64,000 bases of DNA, taken from Luzula sylvatica. Its lineage: Eukaryota > Streptophyta > Magnoliopsida > Poales > Juncaceae. A program made the position numbers and the translations under genes. Within the stretch, counting starts at the first letter, position 1, and every line of letters starts with the position of its first letter. Below, one piece after another: positions 36,757 to 50,861 of the stretch. The stretch is from NCBI GenBank assembly GCA_946800325.1, contig OX326956.1, forward strand, positions 41,475,052 to 41,539,051, in the 5' to 3' direction. The notes below the pieces were generated by a model that saw only the letters and a program-made list of their open reading frames with translations, did not search any database and was not told where the DNA came from.

Positions 36757-39700
36757 TCTGAAAGTTTGTCTTTCGATTGAAAACAAGATTTTAACGCTTT
36801 GAGGAGTTCAAATAACTTGTTTTTAGATCATTTGTATCGTATCTTTTACTACATAACTTTTCACCAAATTTCACAATCACTAAGAAAGTTTGTTTTTCGA
36901 TTCAAAACAAGATTTTAACGCTTTGAGGAGTTCAAATAACTTGTTTTTAGATCATTCGTATCGTATCTTTTACTACATAATTTTTCACCAAATTTCACAA
37001 ACACTAAGAAAGTTTGTTTTTCGATTCAAAACAAGATTTTAACGCTTTGAGGAGTTCAAATAACGTGTTTTTAGATCATTTGTATCGTACCTTTTACTAC
37101 ATAAGTTTTCACCAAATTTCACAAACACTAAGAAAGTTTGTTTTTCGATTCAAAACATGATTTTAACGCTTTGAGGAGTTCAAATAACATATTTTTAGAT
37201 CATTTGTATCGTATATTTTACTACATAACTTTTCACCAAATTTCACACACACTAAGAAAGTTTGTTTTTCGATTCAAAACAAGATTTTAACGCTTTGAGG
37301 AGTTCAAATAACGTGTTTTTAGACCAATTGTATCGTATCTTTTACTGCATAACTTTTCACCAAATTTCACAAACACTCTGAAAGTTTGTCTTTCGATTGA
37401 AAACAAGATTTTAACGCTTTGAGGAGTTCAAATAACTTGTTTTTAGTTCATTTGTATCGTATCTTTTACTACATAACTTTTCACCAAATTTCACAATCAC
37501 TAAGAAAGTTTGTTTTTCGATTCAAAACAAGATTTTAACGCTTAGAGGAGTTCAAATAACTTGTTTTTAGATCATTTGTATCGTATCTTTCACTACATAA
37601 CTTTTCACCAAATTTCACAAACACTAATAAAGTTTGTTTTTCGATTCAAAACAAGATTATAACGCTTTGAGGAGTTCAAATAACGTGTTTTTTGATCATT
37701 TGTATCGGGTCTTTTACTACATAACTTTTCACCAAATTTCACAAACACTAAGAGAGTTTGTTTTTCGATTCAAAATAAGATTTTAACGCTTTGAGGAGTT
37801 CAAATAACTTGTTTTTAGATCATTTGTATCGTATCTTTTACTACATAACTTTTCACCAAATTTCACAAACACTATGAAAGTTTATTTTTCGATTCAAAAC
37901 AAGATTTTAACGCTTTGAGGAGTTCAAATAACTTGTTTTTAGATCATTTGTATCGTATCTTTTACTACATAACTTTTCACCAAATTTCACAAACACTATG
38001 AAAGTTTGTTTTTCGATTCAAAACAAGATTTTAACGCTTTGAGGAGTTCAAATAACGTGTTTATAGATCATTTATATCGTATCTTTTACTACATAACTTT
38101 TCACCAAATTTCACAAACACTAAGAAAGTTTGTTTTTTGATTCAAAACATGATTTTAACGCTTTGAGGAGTTCAAATAACGTGTTTTTAGATAATTTGTA
38201 TCGTACCTTTTACTACATAAGTTTTCACCAAATTTCACAAACACTAAGAAAGTTTGTTTTTCGATTCAAAACATGATCTTAAAGCTTTGAGGAGTTCAAA
38301 TAACATATTTTTAGAACATTTGTATCGTATATTTTACTACATAACTTTTCACCAAATTTCACACACACTAAGAAAGTTTGTTTTTCGATTCAAAACAAGA
38401 TTTTAACGCATTGAGGAGTTCAAATAACGTGTTTTTAGACCAATTGTATCGTATCTTTTACTGCATAACTTTTCACCAAATTTCACAAACACTCTGAAAG
38501 TTTGTTTTTCGATTGAAAACAAGATTTTAACGCTTTGAGGAGTTCAAATAACTTGTTTTTAGATCATTTGTATCGTATCTTTTACTACATAACTTTTCAC
38601 CAAATTTCACAATCACTAAGAAAGTTTGTTTTTCGATTCAAAACAAGATTTTAACGCTTTGAGGAGTTCAAATAACTTGTTTTTAGATCATTCGTATCGT
38701 ATCTTTTACTACATAATTTTTCACCAAATTTCACAAACACTAAGAAATTTTGTTTTTCGATTCAAAACAAGATTTTAACGCTTTGAGGAGTTCAAATAAC
38801 GTGTTTTTAGATCATTTGTTTCGTATCTTTTACTACATAACTTTTCACCAAATTTCACAAACACTAAGAAAATTTGTTTTTCGATTCAAAACGAGATTTT
38901 AACGCTTTGAGGAGTTCAAATAACGTTTTTTTAGATCATTTGTATCGTATCTTTTACTACATAACTTTTCACCAAATTTCACAAACACTAAGAAAGTTTG
39001 TTTTTCGATTCAAAACCAAGATTTTAACGCTTTGAGGAGTTCAAATAACGTGTTTTTAGATCATTTGTATCGTATCTTTTACTACATAACTTTTCACCAA
39101 ATTTCTCAAACACTAAGAAAGTTTGTTTTTCGATTCAAAACAAGATTTTCACGCTTTGAGGAGTTCAAATAACTTGTTTTTAGATCATTTGTATCGTGTC
39201 TTTTACTACATAACTTTTCACCAAATTTCACACACACTAAGAGAGTTTGTTTTTCGATTCAAAACAAGATTTTAACGCTTTGAGGAGTTCAAATAACTTG
39301 TTTTTAGATCATTTGTATCGTATCTTTTACTACATAACTTTTCACCAAATTTCACAAACACTATGAAAGTTTATTTTTCGATTCAAAACAAGATTTTAAC
39401 TCTTTGAGGAGTTCAAATAGCTTGTTTTTAGATCATTTGTATCGTATCTTTTACTACATAACTCTTCACCAAATTTCACAAACACTATGAAAGTTTGCTT
39501 TTCGATTCAAAACAAGATTTTAACGCTTTGAGGAGTTCAAATAACGTGTTTATAGATCATTTATATCGTATCTTTTACTACATAACTTTTCACCAAATTT
39601 CACAAACACTAAGAAAGTTTGTTTTTTGATTCAAAACATGATTTTAACGCTTTGAGGAGTTCAAATAACGTGTTTTTAGATAATTTGTATCGTACCTTTT

Positions 39701-42700
39701 ACTACATAAGTTTTCACCAAATTTCACAAACACTAAGAAAGTTTGTTTTTCGATTCAAAACAAGATTTTAACGCTTTGAGGAGTTCAAATAATGTGTTTT
39801 TAGATCATTTGTATCGTATCTTTTACTACATAACTTTTCACCAAATTTCACAAACACTATGAAAGTTTGTTTTTCGATTCAAAACAAGATTTTAACGCTT
39901 TGAGAAGTTCAAATAACTTGTTTTTAGATCATTTATATCGTATCTTTGACTACATAACTTTTCACCAAATTTCACAATCACTAAGAAAGTTTGTTTTTCG
40001 ATTCAAAACAAGATTTTAACGCTTTGAGGAGTTCAAATAACTTGTTTTTAGATCATTCGTATCGTATCTTTTACTACATAATTTTTCACCAAATTTCACA
40101 AACACTAAGAAAGTTTGTTTTTCGATTCAAAACAAGATTTTAACGCTTGGAGGAGTTCAAATAACGTGTTTTTAGATCATTTGTTTCGTATCTTTTACTA
40201 CATAACTTTTCACCAAATTTCACAAACACTAAGAAAGTTTGTTTTTCGATTCAAAACAAGATTTTAACGCTTTGAGGAGTTCAAATAACGTGTTTTTAGA
40301 TCATTTGTATCGTATCTTTTACTACATAACTTTTCACCAAATTTCACAAACACTAAGAAAGTTTGTTTTTCGATTCAAAACCAAGATTTTAACGCTTTGA
40401 GGAGTTCAAATAACGTGTTTTTAGATCATTTGTATCGTATCTTTTACTACATAACTTTTCACCAAATTTCACAAACACTAAGAAAGTTTGTTTTTCGATT
40501 CAAAACAAGATTTTAACGCTTAGAGGAGTTCAAATAACTTGTTTTTAGATCATTTCTATCGTATCTTTTACTACATAACTTTTCACCAAATTTCACAAAC
40601 ACTAATAAAGTTTGTTTTTCGATTCAAAACAAGATTATAACGCTTTGAGGAGTTCAAATAACGTGTTTTTTGATCATTTGTATCGTGTCTTTTACTGCAT
40701 AACTTTTCACCAAATTTCACAAACACTAAGAGAGTTTGTTTTTCGATTCAAAACAAGATTTTAACGCTTTGAGGAGTTCAAATAACTTGTTTTTAAATCA
40801 TTTGTATCGTATCTTTTACTACATAACATTTCACCAAATTTCACAAACACTATGAAAGTTTATTTTTCGATTCAAAACAAGATTTTAACGCTTTGAGGAG
40901 TTCAAATAACTTGTTTTTAGATCATTTGTATCGTATCTTTTACTACATAACTTTTCACCAAATTTCACAAACACTATGAAAGTTTGTTTTTCGATTCAAA
41001 ACAAGATTTTAACGCTTTGAGGAGTTCAAATAACGTGTTTATAGATCATTTATATCGTATATTTTACTACATAACTTTTCACCAAATTTCACAAACACTA
41101 AGAAAGTTTGTTTTTTGATTCAAAACATTATTTTAACGCTTTGAGGAGTTCAAATAACGTGTTTTTAGATAATTTGTATCGTACCTTTTACTACATAAGT
41201 TTTCACCAAATTTCACAAACACTAAGAAAGTTTGTTTTTCGATTCAAAACATGATTTTAACGTTTTGAGGAGTTCAAATAACATTTTTTTAGATCATTTG
41301 TATCGTATATTTTACTACATAACTTTTCACCAAATTTCACACACACTAAGAAAGTTTGTTTTACGAGTCAAAACAAGATTTTAACGCTTTGACGAGTTCA
41401 AATAACGTGTTTTTAGATCAATTGTATCGTATCTTTTACTGCATAACTTTTCACCAAATTTCACAAACACTCTGAAAGTTTGTTTTTCGATTGAAAACAA
41501 GATTTTAACGCTTTAAGGAGTTCAAATAACTTGTTTTTAGATCATTTGTATCGTATCTTTTACTACATAACTTTTCACCAAATTTCACAATCACTAAGAA
41601 AGTTTGTTTTTCGATTCAAAACAAGATTTTAACGCTTTGAGGAGTTCAAATAACTTGTTTTTAGATCATTCGTATCGTATCTTTTACTACATAATTTTTC
41701 ACCAAATTTCACAAACACTAAGAAAGTTTGTTTTTCGATTCAAAACAAGATTTTAACGCTTAGAGGAGTTCAAATAACTTGTTTTTAGATCATTTGTATC
41801 GTATCTTTTACTACATAACTTTTCACCAAATTTCACAAACACTAAGAAAGTTTGTTTTTCGATTCAAAACAAGATTTTAACGCTTAGAGGAGTTCAAATA
41901 ACTTGTTTTTAGATCATTTGTATCGTATCTTTTACTACATAACTTTTCACCAAATTTCACAAACACTAATAAAGTTTGTTTTTCGATTCAAAACAAGATT
42001 ATAACGCTTTGAGGAGTTCAAATAACGTGTTTTTTGATCATTTGTATCGGGTCTTTTACTACATAACTTTTCACCAAATTTCACAAACACTAAGAGAGTT
42101 TGTTTTTCGATTCAAAATAAGATTTTCACGCTTTGAGGAGTTCAAATAACTTGTTTTTAGATCATTTGTATCGTATCTTTTACTACATAACTTTTCACCA
42201 AATTTCACAAACACTATGAAAGTTTATTTTTCGATTCAAAACAAGATTTTAACGCTTTGAGGAGTTCAAATAACTTGTTTTTAGATCATTTGTATCGTAT
42301 CTTTTACTACATAACTTTTCACCAAATTTCACAAACAGTATGAAAGTTTGTTTTTCGATTCAAAACAAGATTTTAACGCTTTGAGGAGTTCAAATAACGT
42401 GTTTATAGATCATTTATATCGTATCTTTTAGTACATAACTTTTCACCAAATTTCACAAACACTAAGAAAGTTTGTTTTTTGATTCAAAACATGATTTTAA
42501 CGCTTTGAGGAGTTCAAATAACGTGTTTTTAGATAATTTGTATCGTACCTTTTACTACATAAGTTTTCACCAAATTTCACAAACACTAAGAAAGTTTGTT
42601 TTTCGATTCAAAACATGATTTTAACGCTTTGAGGAGTTGAAATAACATATTTTTAGATCATTTGTATCGTATATTTTACTACATAACTTTTCACCAAATT

Positions 42701-44421
42701 TCACACACACTAAGAAAGTTTGTTTTTCGATTCAAAACAAGATTTTAACGCTTTGAGGAGTTCAAATAACGTGTTTTTAGACCAATTGTATCGTATCTTT
42801 TACTGCATAACTTTTCACCAAATTTCACAAACACTCTGAAAGTTTGTCTTTCGATTGAAAACAAGATTTTAACACTTTGAGGAGTTCAAATAACTTGTTT
42901 TTAGATCATTGGTATCGTATCTTTTACTACATAACTTTTCACCAAATTTCACAATCACTAAGAAAGTTTGTTTTTCGATTCAAAACAAGATTTTAACGCT
43001 TTGAGGAGTTCAAATAACTTGTTTTTAGATCATTCGTATCGTATCTTTTACTACATAATTTTTCACCAAATTTCACAAACACTAAGAAAGTATGTTTTTC
43101 GATTCAAAACAAGATTTTAACGCTTTGAGGAGTTCAAATAACGTGTTTTCAGATCATTTGTTTCGTATCTTTTACTACATAACTTTTCACCAAATTTCAC
43201 AAACACTAAGAAAGTTTGTTTTTCGATTCAAAACAAGATTTTAACGCTTTGAGGAGTTCAAATAACGTGTTTTTAGATCATTTGTATCGTATCTTTTACT
43301 ACATAACTTTTCACCAAATTTCACAAACACTAAGAAAGTTTGTTTTTCGATTCAAAACCAAGATTTTAACGCTTTGAGGAGTTCAAATAACGTGTTTTTA
43401 GATCATTTGTATCGTATCTTTTACTACATAACTTTTCACCAAATTTCACAAACACTAAGAAAGTTTGTTTTTCGATTCAAAACAAGATTTTAACGCTTAG
43501 AGGAGTTCAAATAACTTGTTTTTAGATCATTTGTATCGTATCTTTTACTACATAACTTTTCACCAAATTTCACAAACACTAAGAAAGTTTGTTTTTCGAT
43601 TCAAAACAAGATTTTAACGCTTAGAGGAGTTCAAATAACTTGTTTTTAGATCATTTGTATCGTATCTTTTACTACATAACTTTTCACCAAATTTCACAAA
43701 CACTAATAAAGTTTGTTTTTCGATTCAAAACAAGATTATAACGCTTTGAGGAGTTCAAATAACGTGTTTTTTGATCATTTGTATCGGGTCTTTTACTACA
43801 TAACTTTTCACCAAATTTCACAAACACTAAGAGAGTTTGTTTTTCGATTCAAAATAAGATTTTAACGCTTTGAGGAGTTCAAATAACTTGTTTTTAGATC
43901 ATTTGTATCGTATCTTTTACTACATAACTTTTCACCAAATTTCACAAACACTAAGAAAGTTTGTTTTTCGATTCAAAACAAGATTTTAACGCTTAGAGGA
44001 GTTCAAATAACTTGTTTTTAGATCATTTGTATCGTATCTTTTAGTACATAACTTTTCACCAAATTTCACAAACACTAAGAAAGTTTGTTTTTCGATTCAA
44101 AACAAGATTTTAACGCTTAGAGGAGTTCAAATAACTTGTTTTTAGATCATTTGTATCGTATCTTTTACTACATAACTTTTCACCAAATTTCACAAACACT
44201 AATAAAGTTTGTTTTTCGATTCAAAATAAGATTATAACGCTTTGAGGAGTTCAAATAACGTGTTTTTAGATCATTTGTTTCGTATCTTTTACTACATAAC
44301 TTTTCACCAAATTTCACAAACACTAAGAAAGTTTGTTTTTCGATTCAAAACCAAGATTTTAACGCTTTGAGGAGTTCAAATAACGTGTTTTTAGATCATT
44401 TGTATCGTATCTTTTACTACA
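36757..44421. repeat. Mosaic zone of satellite monomers without one fixed HOR period
   Basis: The 124-bp phase continues, but the subtype order changes by block. About 37.35-38.78 kb matches 49.62-51.05 kb at shift 12,272 (GTTCATT at 37,445, GATCTTAA near 38,277, AGAACATT near 38,313, CGCATTG at 38,410). About 41.67-43.1 kb matches 9.54-11.0 kb at shift 32,130/32,131 (GATTTTCACG, ACAGTATG). The stretch 39.1-41.6 kb has many single-copy substitutions, including TTTCTCAAAC near 39,103, AATAGCTTG near 39,416, AATGTG near 39,791, CTTGGAGG near 40,146, TAACATTT near 40,825 and TTTTACGAGTC near 41,360. That stretch looks older or less homogenised than the rest. Confidence 0.75.
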
Positions 44422-47400
44422 TAACTTTTCACCAAATTTCACAAACACTAAGAAAGTTTGTTTTTCGATTCAAAACAAGATTTTAACGCTTAGAGGAGTT
44501 CAAATAACTTGTTTTTAGATCATTTGTATCGTATCTTTTACTACATAACTTTTCACCAAATTTCACAAACACTAATAAAGTTTGTTTTTCGATTCAAAAT
44601 AAGATTATAACGCTTTGAGGAGTTCAAATAACGTGTTTTTTGATCATTTGTATCGTATCTTTTACTACATAACTTTTCACCAAATTTCACAAACACTAAG
44701 AAAGTTTGTTTTTCGATTCAAAACAAGATTTTAACGCTTTGAGATGTTCAAATAACTTGTTTTTAGATCATTTGTATCGTGTCTTTTACTACATAACTTT
44801 TCACCAAATTTCACACACACTAAGAGAGTTTGTTTTTCGATTCAAAACAAGATTTTAACGCTTTGAGGAGTTCAAATAACTTGTTTTTAGATCATTTGTA
44901 TCGTATCTTTTACTACATAACTTTTCACCAAATTTCACAAACACTATGAAAGTTTATTTTTCGATTCAAAACAAGATTTTAACTCTTTGAGGAGTTCAAA
45001 TAACTTGTTTTTAGATCATTTGTATCGTATCTTTTACTACATAACTCTTCACCAAATTTCACAAACACTATGAAAGTTTGCTTTTCGATTCAAAACAAGA
45101 TTTTAACGCTTTGAGGAGTTCAAATAACGTGTTTATAGATCATTTATATCGTATCTTTTACTACATAACTTTTCACCAAATTTCACAAACACTAAGAAAG
45201 TTTGTTTTTTGATTCAAAACATGATTTTAACGCTTTGAGGAGTTCAAATAACGTGTTTTTAGATAATTTGTATCGTACCTTTTACTACATAAGTTTTCAC
45301 CAAATTTCACAAACACTAAGAAAGTTTGTTTTTCGATTCAAAACATGATTTTAACGCTTTGAGGAGTTCAAATAACATATTTTTAGATCATTTGTATCGT
45401 ATATTTTACTACATAACTTTTCACCAAATTTCACACACACTAAGAAAGTTTGTTTTTCGATTCAAAACAAGATTTTAACGCTTTGAGGAGTTCAAATAAC
45501 GTGTTTTTAGACCAATTGTATCGTATCTTTTACTGCATAACTTTTCACCAAATTTCACAAACACTCTGAAAGTTTGTCTTTCGAATGAAAACAAGATTTT
45601 AACGCTTTGAGGAGTTCAAATAACTTGTTTTTAGATCATTTGTATCGTATCTTTTACTACATAACTTTTCACCAAATTTCACAATCACTAAGAAAGTTTG
45701 TTTTTCGATTCAAAACAAGATTTTAACGCTTTGAGGAGTTCAAATAACTTGTTTTTAGATCATTCGTATCGTATCTTTTACTACATAATTTTTCACCAAA
45801 TTTCACAAACACTAAGAAAGTTTGTTTTTCGATTCAAAACAAGATTTTAACGCTTTGAGGAGTTCAAATAACGTGTTTTTAGATCATTTGTATCTTACCT
45901 TTTACTACATAAGTTTTCACCAAATTTCACAAACACTAAGAAAGTTTGTTTTTCGATTCAAAACATGATTTTAACGCTTTGAGGAGTTCAAATAACATAT
46001 TTTTAGATCATTTGTATCGTATATTTTACTACATAACTTTTCACCAAATTTCACACACACTAAGAAAGTTTGTTTTTCGATTCAAAACAAGATTTTAACG
46101 CTTTGAGGAGTTCAAATAACGTGTTTTTAGACCAATTGTATCGTATCTTTTACTGCATAACTTTTCACCAAATTTCACAAACACTCTGAAAGTTTGTCTT
46201 TCGATTGAAAACAAGATTTTAACGCTTTGAGGAGTTCAAATAACTTGTTTTTAGATCATTTGTATCGTATCTTTTACTACATAACTTTTCACCAAATTTC
46301 ACAATCACTAAGAAAGTTTGTTTTTCGATTCAAAACAAGATTTTAACGCTTTGAGGAGTTCAAATAACATGTTTTTAGACCAATTGTATCGTATCTTTTA
46401 CTGCATAACTTTTCACCAAATTTCACAAACACTCTGAAAGTTTGTCTTTCGATTGAAAACAAGATTTTAACGCTTTGAGGAGTTCAAATAACTTGTTTTT
46501 AGTTCATTTGTATCGTATCTTTTACTACATAACTTTTCACCAAATTTCACAATCACTAAGAAAGTTTGTTTTTCGATTCAAAACAAGATTTTAACGCTTA
46601 GAGGAGTTCAAATAACTTGTTTTTAGATCATTTGTATCGTATCTTTTACTACATAACTTTTCACCAAATTTCACAAACACTAATAAAGTTTGTTTTTCGA
46701 TTCAAAACAAGATTATAACGCTTTGAGGAGTTCAAATAACGTGTTTTTTGATCATTTGTATCGGGTCTTTTACTACATAAATTTTCACCAAATTTCACAA
46801 ACACTAAGAGAGTTTGTTTTTCGATTCAAAATAAGATTTTAACGCTTTGAGGAGTTCAAATAACTTGTTTTTAGATCATTTGTATCGTATCTTTTACTAC
46901 ATAACTTTTCACCAAATTTCACAAACACTATGAAAGTTTATTTTTCGATTCAAAACAAGATTTTAACGCTTTGAGGAGTTCAAATAACTTGTTTTTAGAT
47001 CATTTGTATCGTATCTTTTACTACATAACTTTTCACCAAATTTCACAGACACTATGAAAGTTTGTTTTTCGATTCAAAACAAGATTTTAACGCTTTGAGG
47101 AGTTCAAATAACGTGTTTATAGATCATTTATATCGTATATTTTATTACATGACTTTTCACCAAATTTCACAAACACTAAGAAAGTTTGTTTTTCGATTCA
47201 AAACAAGATTTTAACGCTTAGAGGAGTTCAAATAACTTGTTTTTAGATCATTTGTATCGTATCTTTTACTACATAACTTTTCACCAAATTTCACAAACAC
47301 TAAGAAAGTTTGTTTTTCGATTCAAAACAAGATTTTAACGCTTAGAGGAGTTCAAATAACTTGTTTTTAGATCATTTGTATCGTATCTTTTACTACATAA

Positions 47401-47646
47401 CTTTTCACCAAATTTCACAAACACTAATAAAGTTTGTTTTTCGATTCAAAATAAGATTATAACGCTTTGAGGAGTTCAAATAACGTGTTTTTAGATCATT
47501 TGTTTCGTATCTTTTACTACATAACTTTTCACCAAATTTCACAAACACTAAGAAAGTTTGTTTTTCGATTCAAAACCAAGATTTTAACGCTTTGAGGAGT
47601 TCAAATAACGTGTTTTTAGATCATTTGTATCGTATCTTTTACTACA
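44422..47646. repeat. About 26-mer HOR, unit X0 (3225 bp)
   Basis: The unit starts with TTAGAGG, AATAAAG/GATTATA, GAGATG (44,741) and CACACAC/AAGAGAG monomers, and recurs 3225 bp to the right (GAGATG at 47,966). Unlike the later units, its ACTATG/GTTTAT monomer (about 44.92 kb) is full length. After that point the shift to the next unit falls to 3216, as expected from the 9-bp deletion there. Its last monomers (TATTTTATTACATGAC near 47,140, TTAGAGG x2, AATAAAG, extra-C) differ from X1. The homologous block at 57,543-60,023 lacks one TTAGAGG monomer. Confidence 0.8.
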
Positions 47647-50600
47647 TAACTTTTCACCAAATTTCACAAACACTAAGAAAGTTTGTTTTTCGATTCAACA
47701 CAAGATTTTAACGCTTAGAGGAGTTCAAATAACTTGTTTTTAGATCATTTGTATCGTATCTTTTACTACATAACTTTTCACCAAATTTCACAAACACTAA
47801 TAAAGTTTGTTTTTCGATTCAAAATAAGATTATAACGCTTTGAGGAGTTCAAATAACGTGTTTTTTGATCATTTGTATCGTATCTTTTACTACATAACTT
47901 TTCACCAAATTTCACAAACACTAAGAAAGTTTGTTTTTCGATTCAAAACAAGATTTTAACGCTTTGAGATGTTCAAATAACTTGTTTTTAGATCATTTGT
48001 ATCGTGTCTTTTACTACATAACTTTTCACCAAATTTCACACACACTAAGAGAGTTTGTTTTTCGATTCAAAACAAGATTTTAACGCTTTGAGGAGTTCAA
48101 ATAACTTGTTTTTAGATCATTTGTATCGTATCTTTTACTACATAACTTTTCACCAAATTTCACAAAAGTTTATTTTTCGATTCAAAACAAGATTTTAACT
48201 CTTTGAGGAGTTCAAATAACTTGTTTTTAGATCATTTGTATCGTATCTTTTACTACATAACTCTTCACCAAATTTCACAAACACTATGAAAGTTTGCTTT
48301 TCGATTCAAAACAAGATTTTAACGCTTTGAGGAGTTCAAATAACGTGTTTATAGATCATTTATATCGTATCTTTTACTACATAACTTTTCACCAAATTTC
48401 ACAAACACTAAGAAAGTTTGTTTTTTGATTCAAAACTTTATTTTAACGCTTTGAGGAGTTCAAATAACGTGTTTTTAGATAATTTGTATCGTACCTTTTA
48501 CTACATAAGTTTTCACCAAATTTCACAAACACTAAGAAAGTTTGTTTTTCGATTCAAAACATGATTTTAACGCTTTGAGGAGTTCAAATAACATATTTTT
48601 AGATCATTTGTATCGTATATTTTACTATATAACTTTTCACCAAATTTCACACACACTAAGAAAGTTTGTTTTTCGATTCAAAACAAGATTTTAACGCTTT
48701 GAGGAGTTCAAATAACGTGTTTTTAGACCAATTGTATCGTATCTTTTACTGCATAACTTTTCACCAAATTTCACAAACACTCTGAAAGTTTGTCTTTCGA
48801 TTGAAAACAAGATTTTAACGCTTTGAGGAGTTCAAATAACTTGTTTTTAGATCATTTGTATCGTATCTTTTACTACATAACTTTTCACCAAATTTCACAA
48901 TCACTAAGAAAGTTTGTTTTTCGATTCAAAACAAGATTTTAACGCTTTGAGGAGTTCAAATAACTTGTTTTTAGATCATTCGTATCGTATCTTTTACTAC
49001 ATAATTTTTCACCAAATTTCACAAACACTAAGAAATTTTGTTTTTCGATTCAAAACAAGATTTTAACGCTTTGAGGAGTTCAAATAACGTGTTTTTAGAT
49101 CATTTGTATCGTACCTTTTACTACATAAGTTTTCACCAAATTTCACAAACACTAAGAAAGTTTGTTTTTCGATTCAAAACATGATTTTAACGCTTTGAGG
49201 AGTTCAAATAACATATTTTTAGATCATTTGTATCGTATATTTTACTACATAACTTTTCACCAAATTTCACACACACTTAGAAAGTTTGTTTTTCGATTCA
49301 AAACAAGATTTTAACGCTTTGAGGAGTTCAAATAACGTGTTTTTAGACCAATTGTATCGTATCTTTTACTGCATAACTTTTCACCAAATTTCACAAACAC
49401 TCTGAAAGTTTGTCTTTCGATTGAAAACAAGATTTTAACGCTTTGAGGAGTTCAAATAACTTGTTTTTAGATCATTTGTATCGTATCTTTTACTACATAA
49501 CTTTTCACCAAATTTCACAATCACTAAGAAAGTTTGTTTTTCGATTCAAAACAAGATTTTAACGCTTTGAGGAGTTCAAATAACGTGTTTTTAGACCAAT
49601 TGTATCGTATCTTTTACTGCATAACTTTTCACCAAATTTCACAAACACTCTGAAAGTTTGTCTTTCGATTGAAAACAAGATTTCAACGCTTTGAGGAGTT
49701 CAAATAACTTGTTTTTAGTTCATTTGTATCGTATCTTTTACTACATAACTTTTCACCAAATTTCACAATCACTAAGAAAGTTTGTTTTTCGATTCAAAAC
49801 AAGATTTTAACGCTTAGAGGAGTTCAAATAACTTGTTTTTAGATCATTTGTATCGTATCTTTTACTACATAACTTTTCACCAAATTTCACAAACACTAAT
49901 AAAGTTTGTTTTTCGATTCAAAACAAGATTATAACGCTTTGAGGAGTTCAAATAACGTGTTTTTTGATCATTTGTATCGGGTCTTTTACTACATAACTTT
50001 TCACCAAATTTCACAAACACTAAGAGAGTTTGTTTTTCGATTCAAAATAAGATTTTAACGCTTTGAGGAGTTCAAATAACTTGTTTTTAGATCATTTGTA
50101 TCGTATCTTTTACTACATAACTTTTCACCAAATTTCACAAACACTATGAAAGTTTATTTTTCGATTCAAAACAAGATTTTAACGCTTTGAGGAGTTCAAA
50201 TAACTTGTTTTTAGATCATTTGTATCGTATCTTTTACTACATAACTTTTCACCAAATTTCACAAACACTATGAAAGTTTGTTTTTCGATTCAAAACAAGA
50301 TTTTAACGCTTTGAGGAGTTCAAATAACGTGTTTATAGATCATTTATATCTTATCTTTTACTACATAACTTTTCACCAAATTTCACAAACACTAAGAAAG
50401 TTTGTTTTTTGATTCAAAACATGATTTTAACGCTTTGAGGAGTTCAAATAACGTGTTTTTAGATAATTTGTATCGTACCTTTTACTACATAAGTTTTCAC
50501 CAAATTTCACAAACACTAAGAAAGTTTGTTTTTCGATTCAAAACATGATCTTAACGCTTTGAGGAGTTCAAATAACATATTTTTAGAACATTTGTATCGT

Positions 50601-50861
50601 ATATTTTACTACATAACTTTTCACCAAATTTCACACACACTAAGAAAGTTTGTTTTTCGATTCAAAACAAGATTTTAACGCATTGAGGAGTTCAAATAAC
50701 GTGTTTTTAGACCAATTGTATCGTATCTTTTACTGCATAACTTTTCACCAAATTTCACAAACACTCTGAAAGTTTGTTTTTTGATTGAAAACAAGATTTT
50801 AACGCTTTGAGGAGTTCAAATAACTTGTTTTTAGATCATTTGTATCGTATCTTTTACTACA
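47647..50861. repeat. About 26-mer HOR, unit X1 (3215 bp)
   Basis: Twenty-six monomers, one shortened by 9 bp (26 x 124 - 9 = 3215). It is in register with unit X2 at +6558 (GAGATG 47,966 -> 54,524; short monomer 48,143 -> 54,701), and at +6557 by the CGCATTG landmark (50,682 -> 57,239). Marks unique to this family are CACACACTTAG at about 49,272, GATTTCAACG near 49,680, GATCTTAACG near 50,549 and AGAACATT near 50,586. Private bases include TTCAACACAAG near 47,695 and AACTTTATTTT near 48,435. Confidence 0.85.
48143..48257. repeat. Shortened monomer, 115 bp (9-bp deletion), in X1
   Basis: CACAAACACTATGAAAGTTT is reduced to CACAAAAGTTT, a 9-bp loss. It may have arisen by slippage between the flanking AAA runs. 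The same deletion is present in X2 and X3 but absent from the equivalent monomer of X0. Confidence 0.9.
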
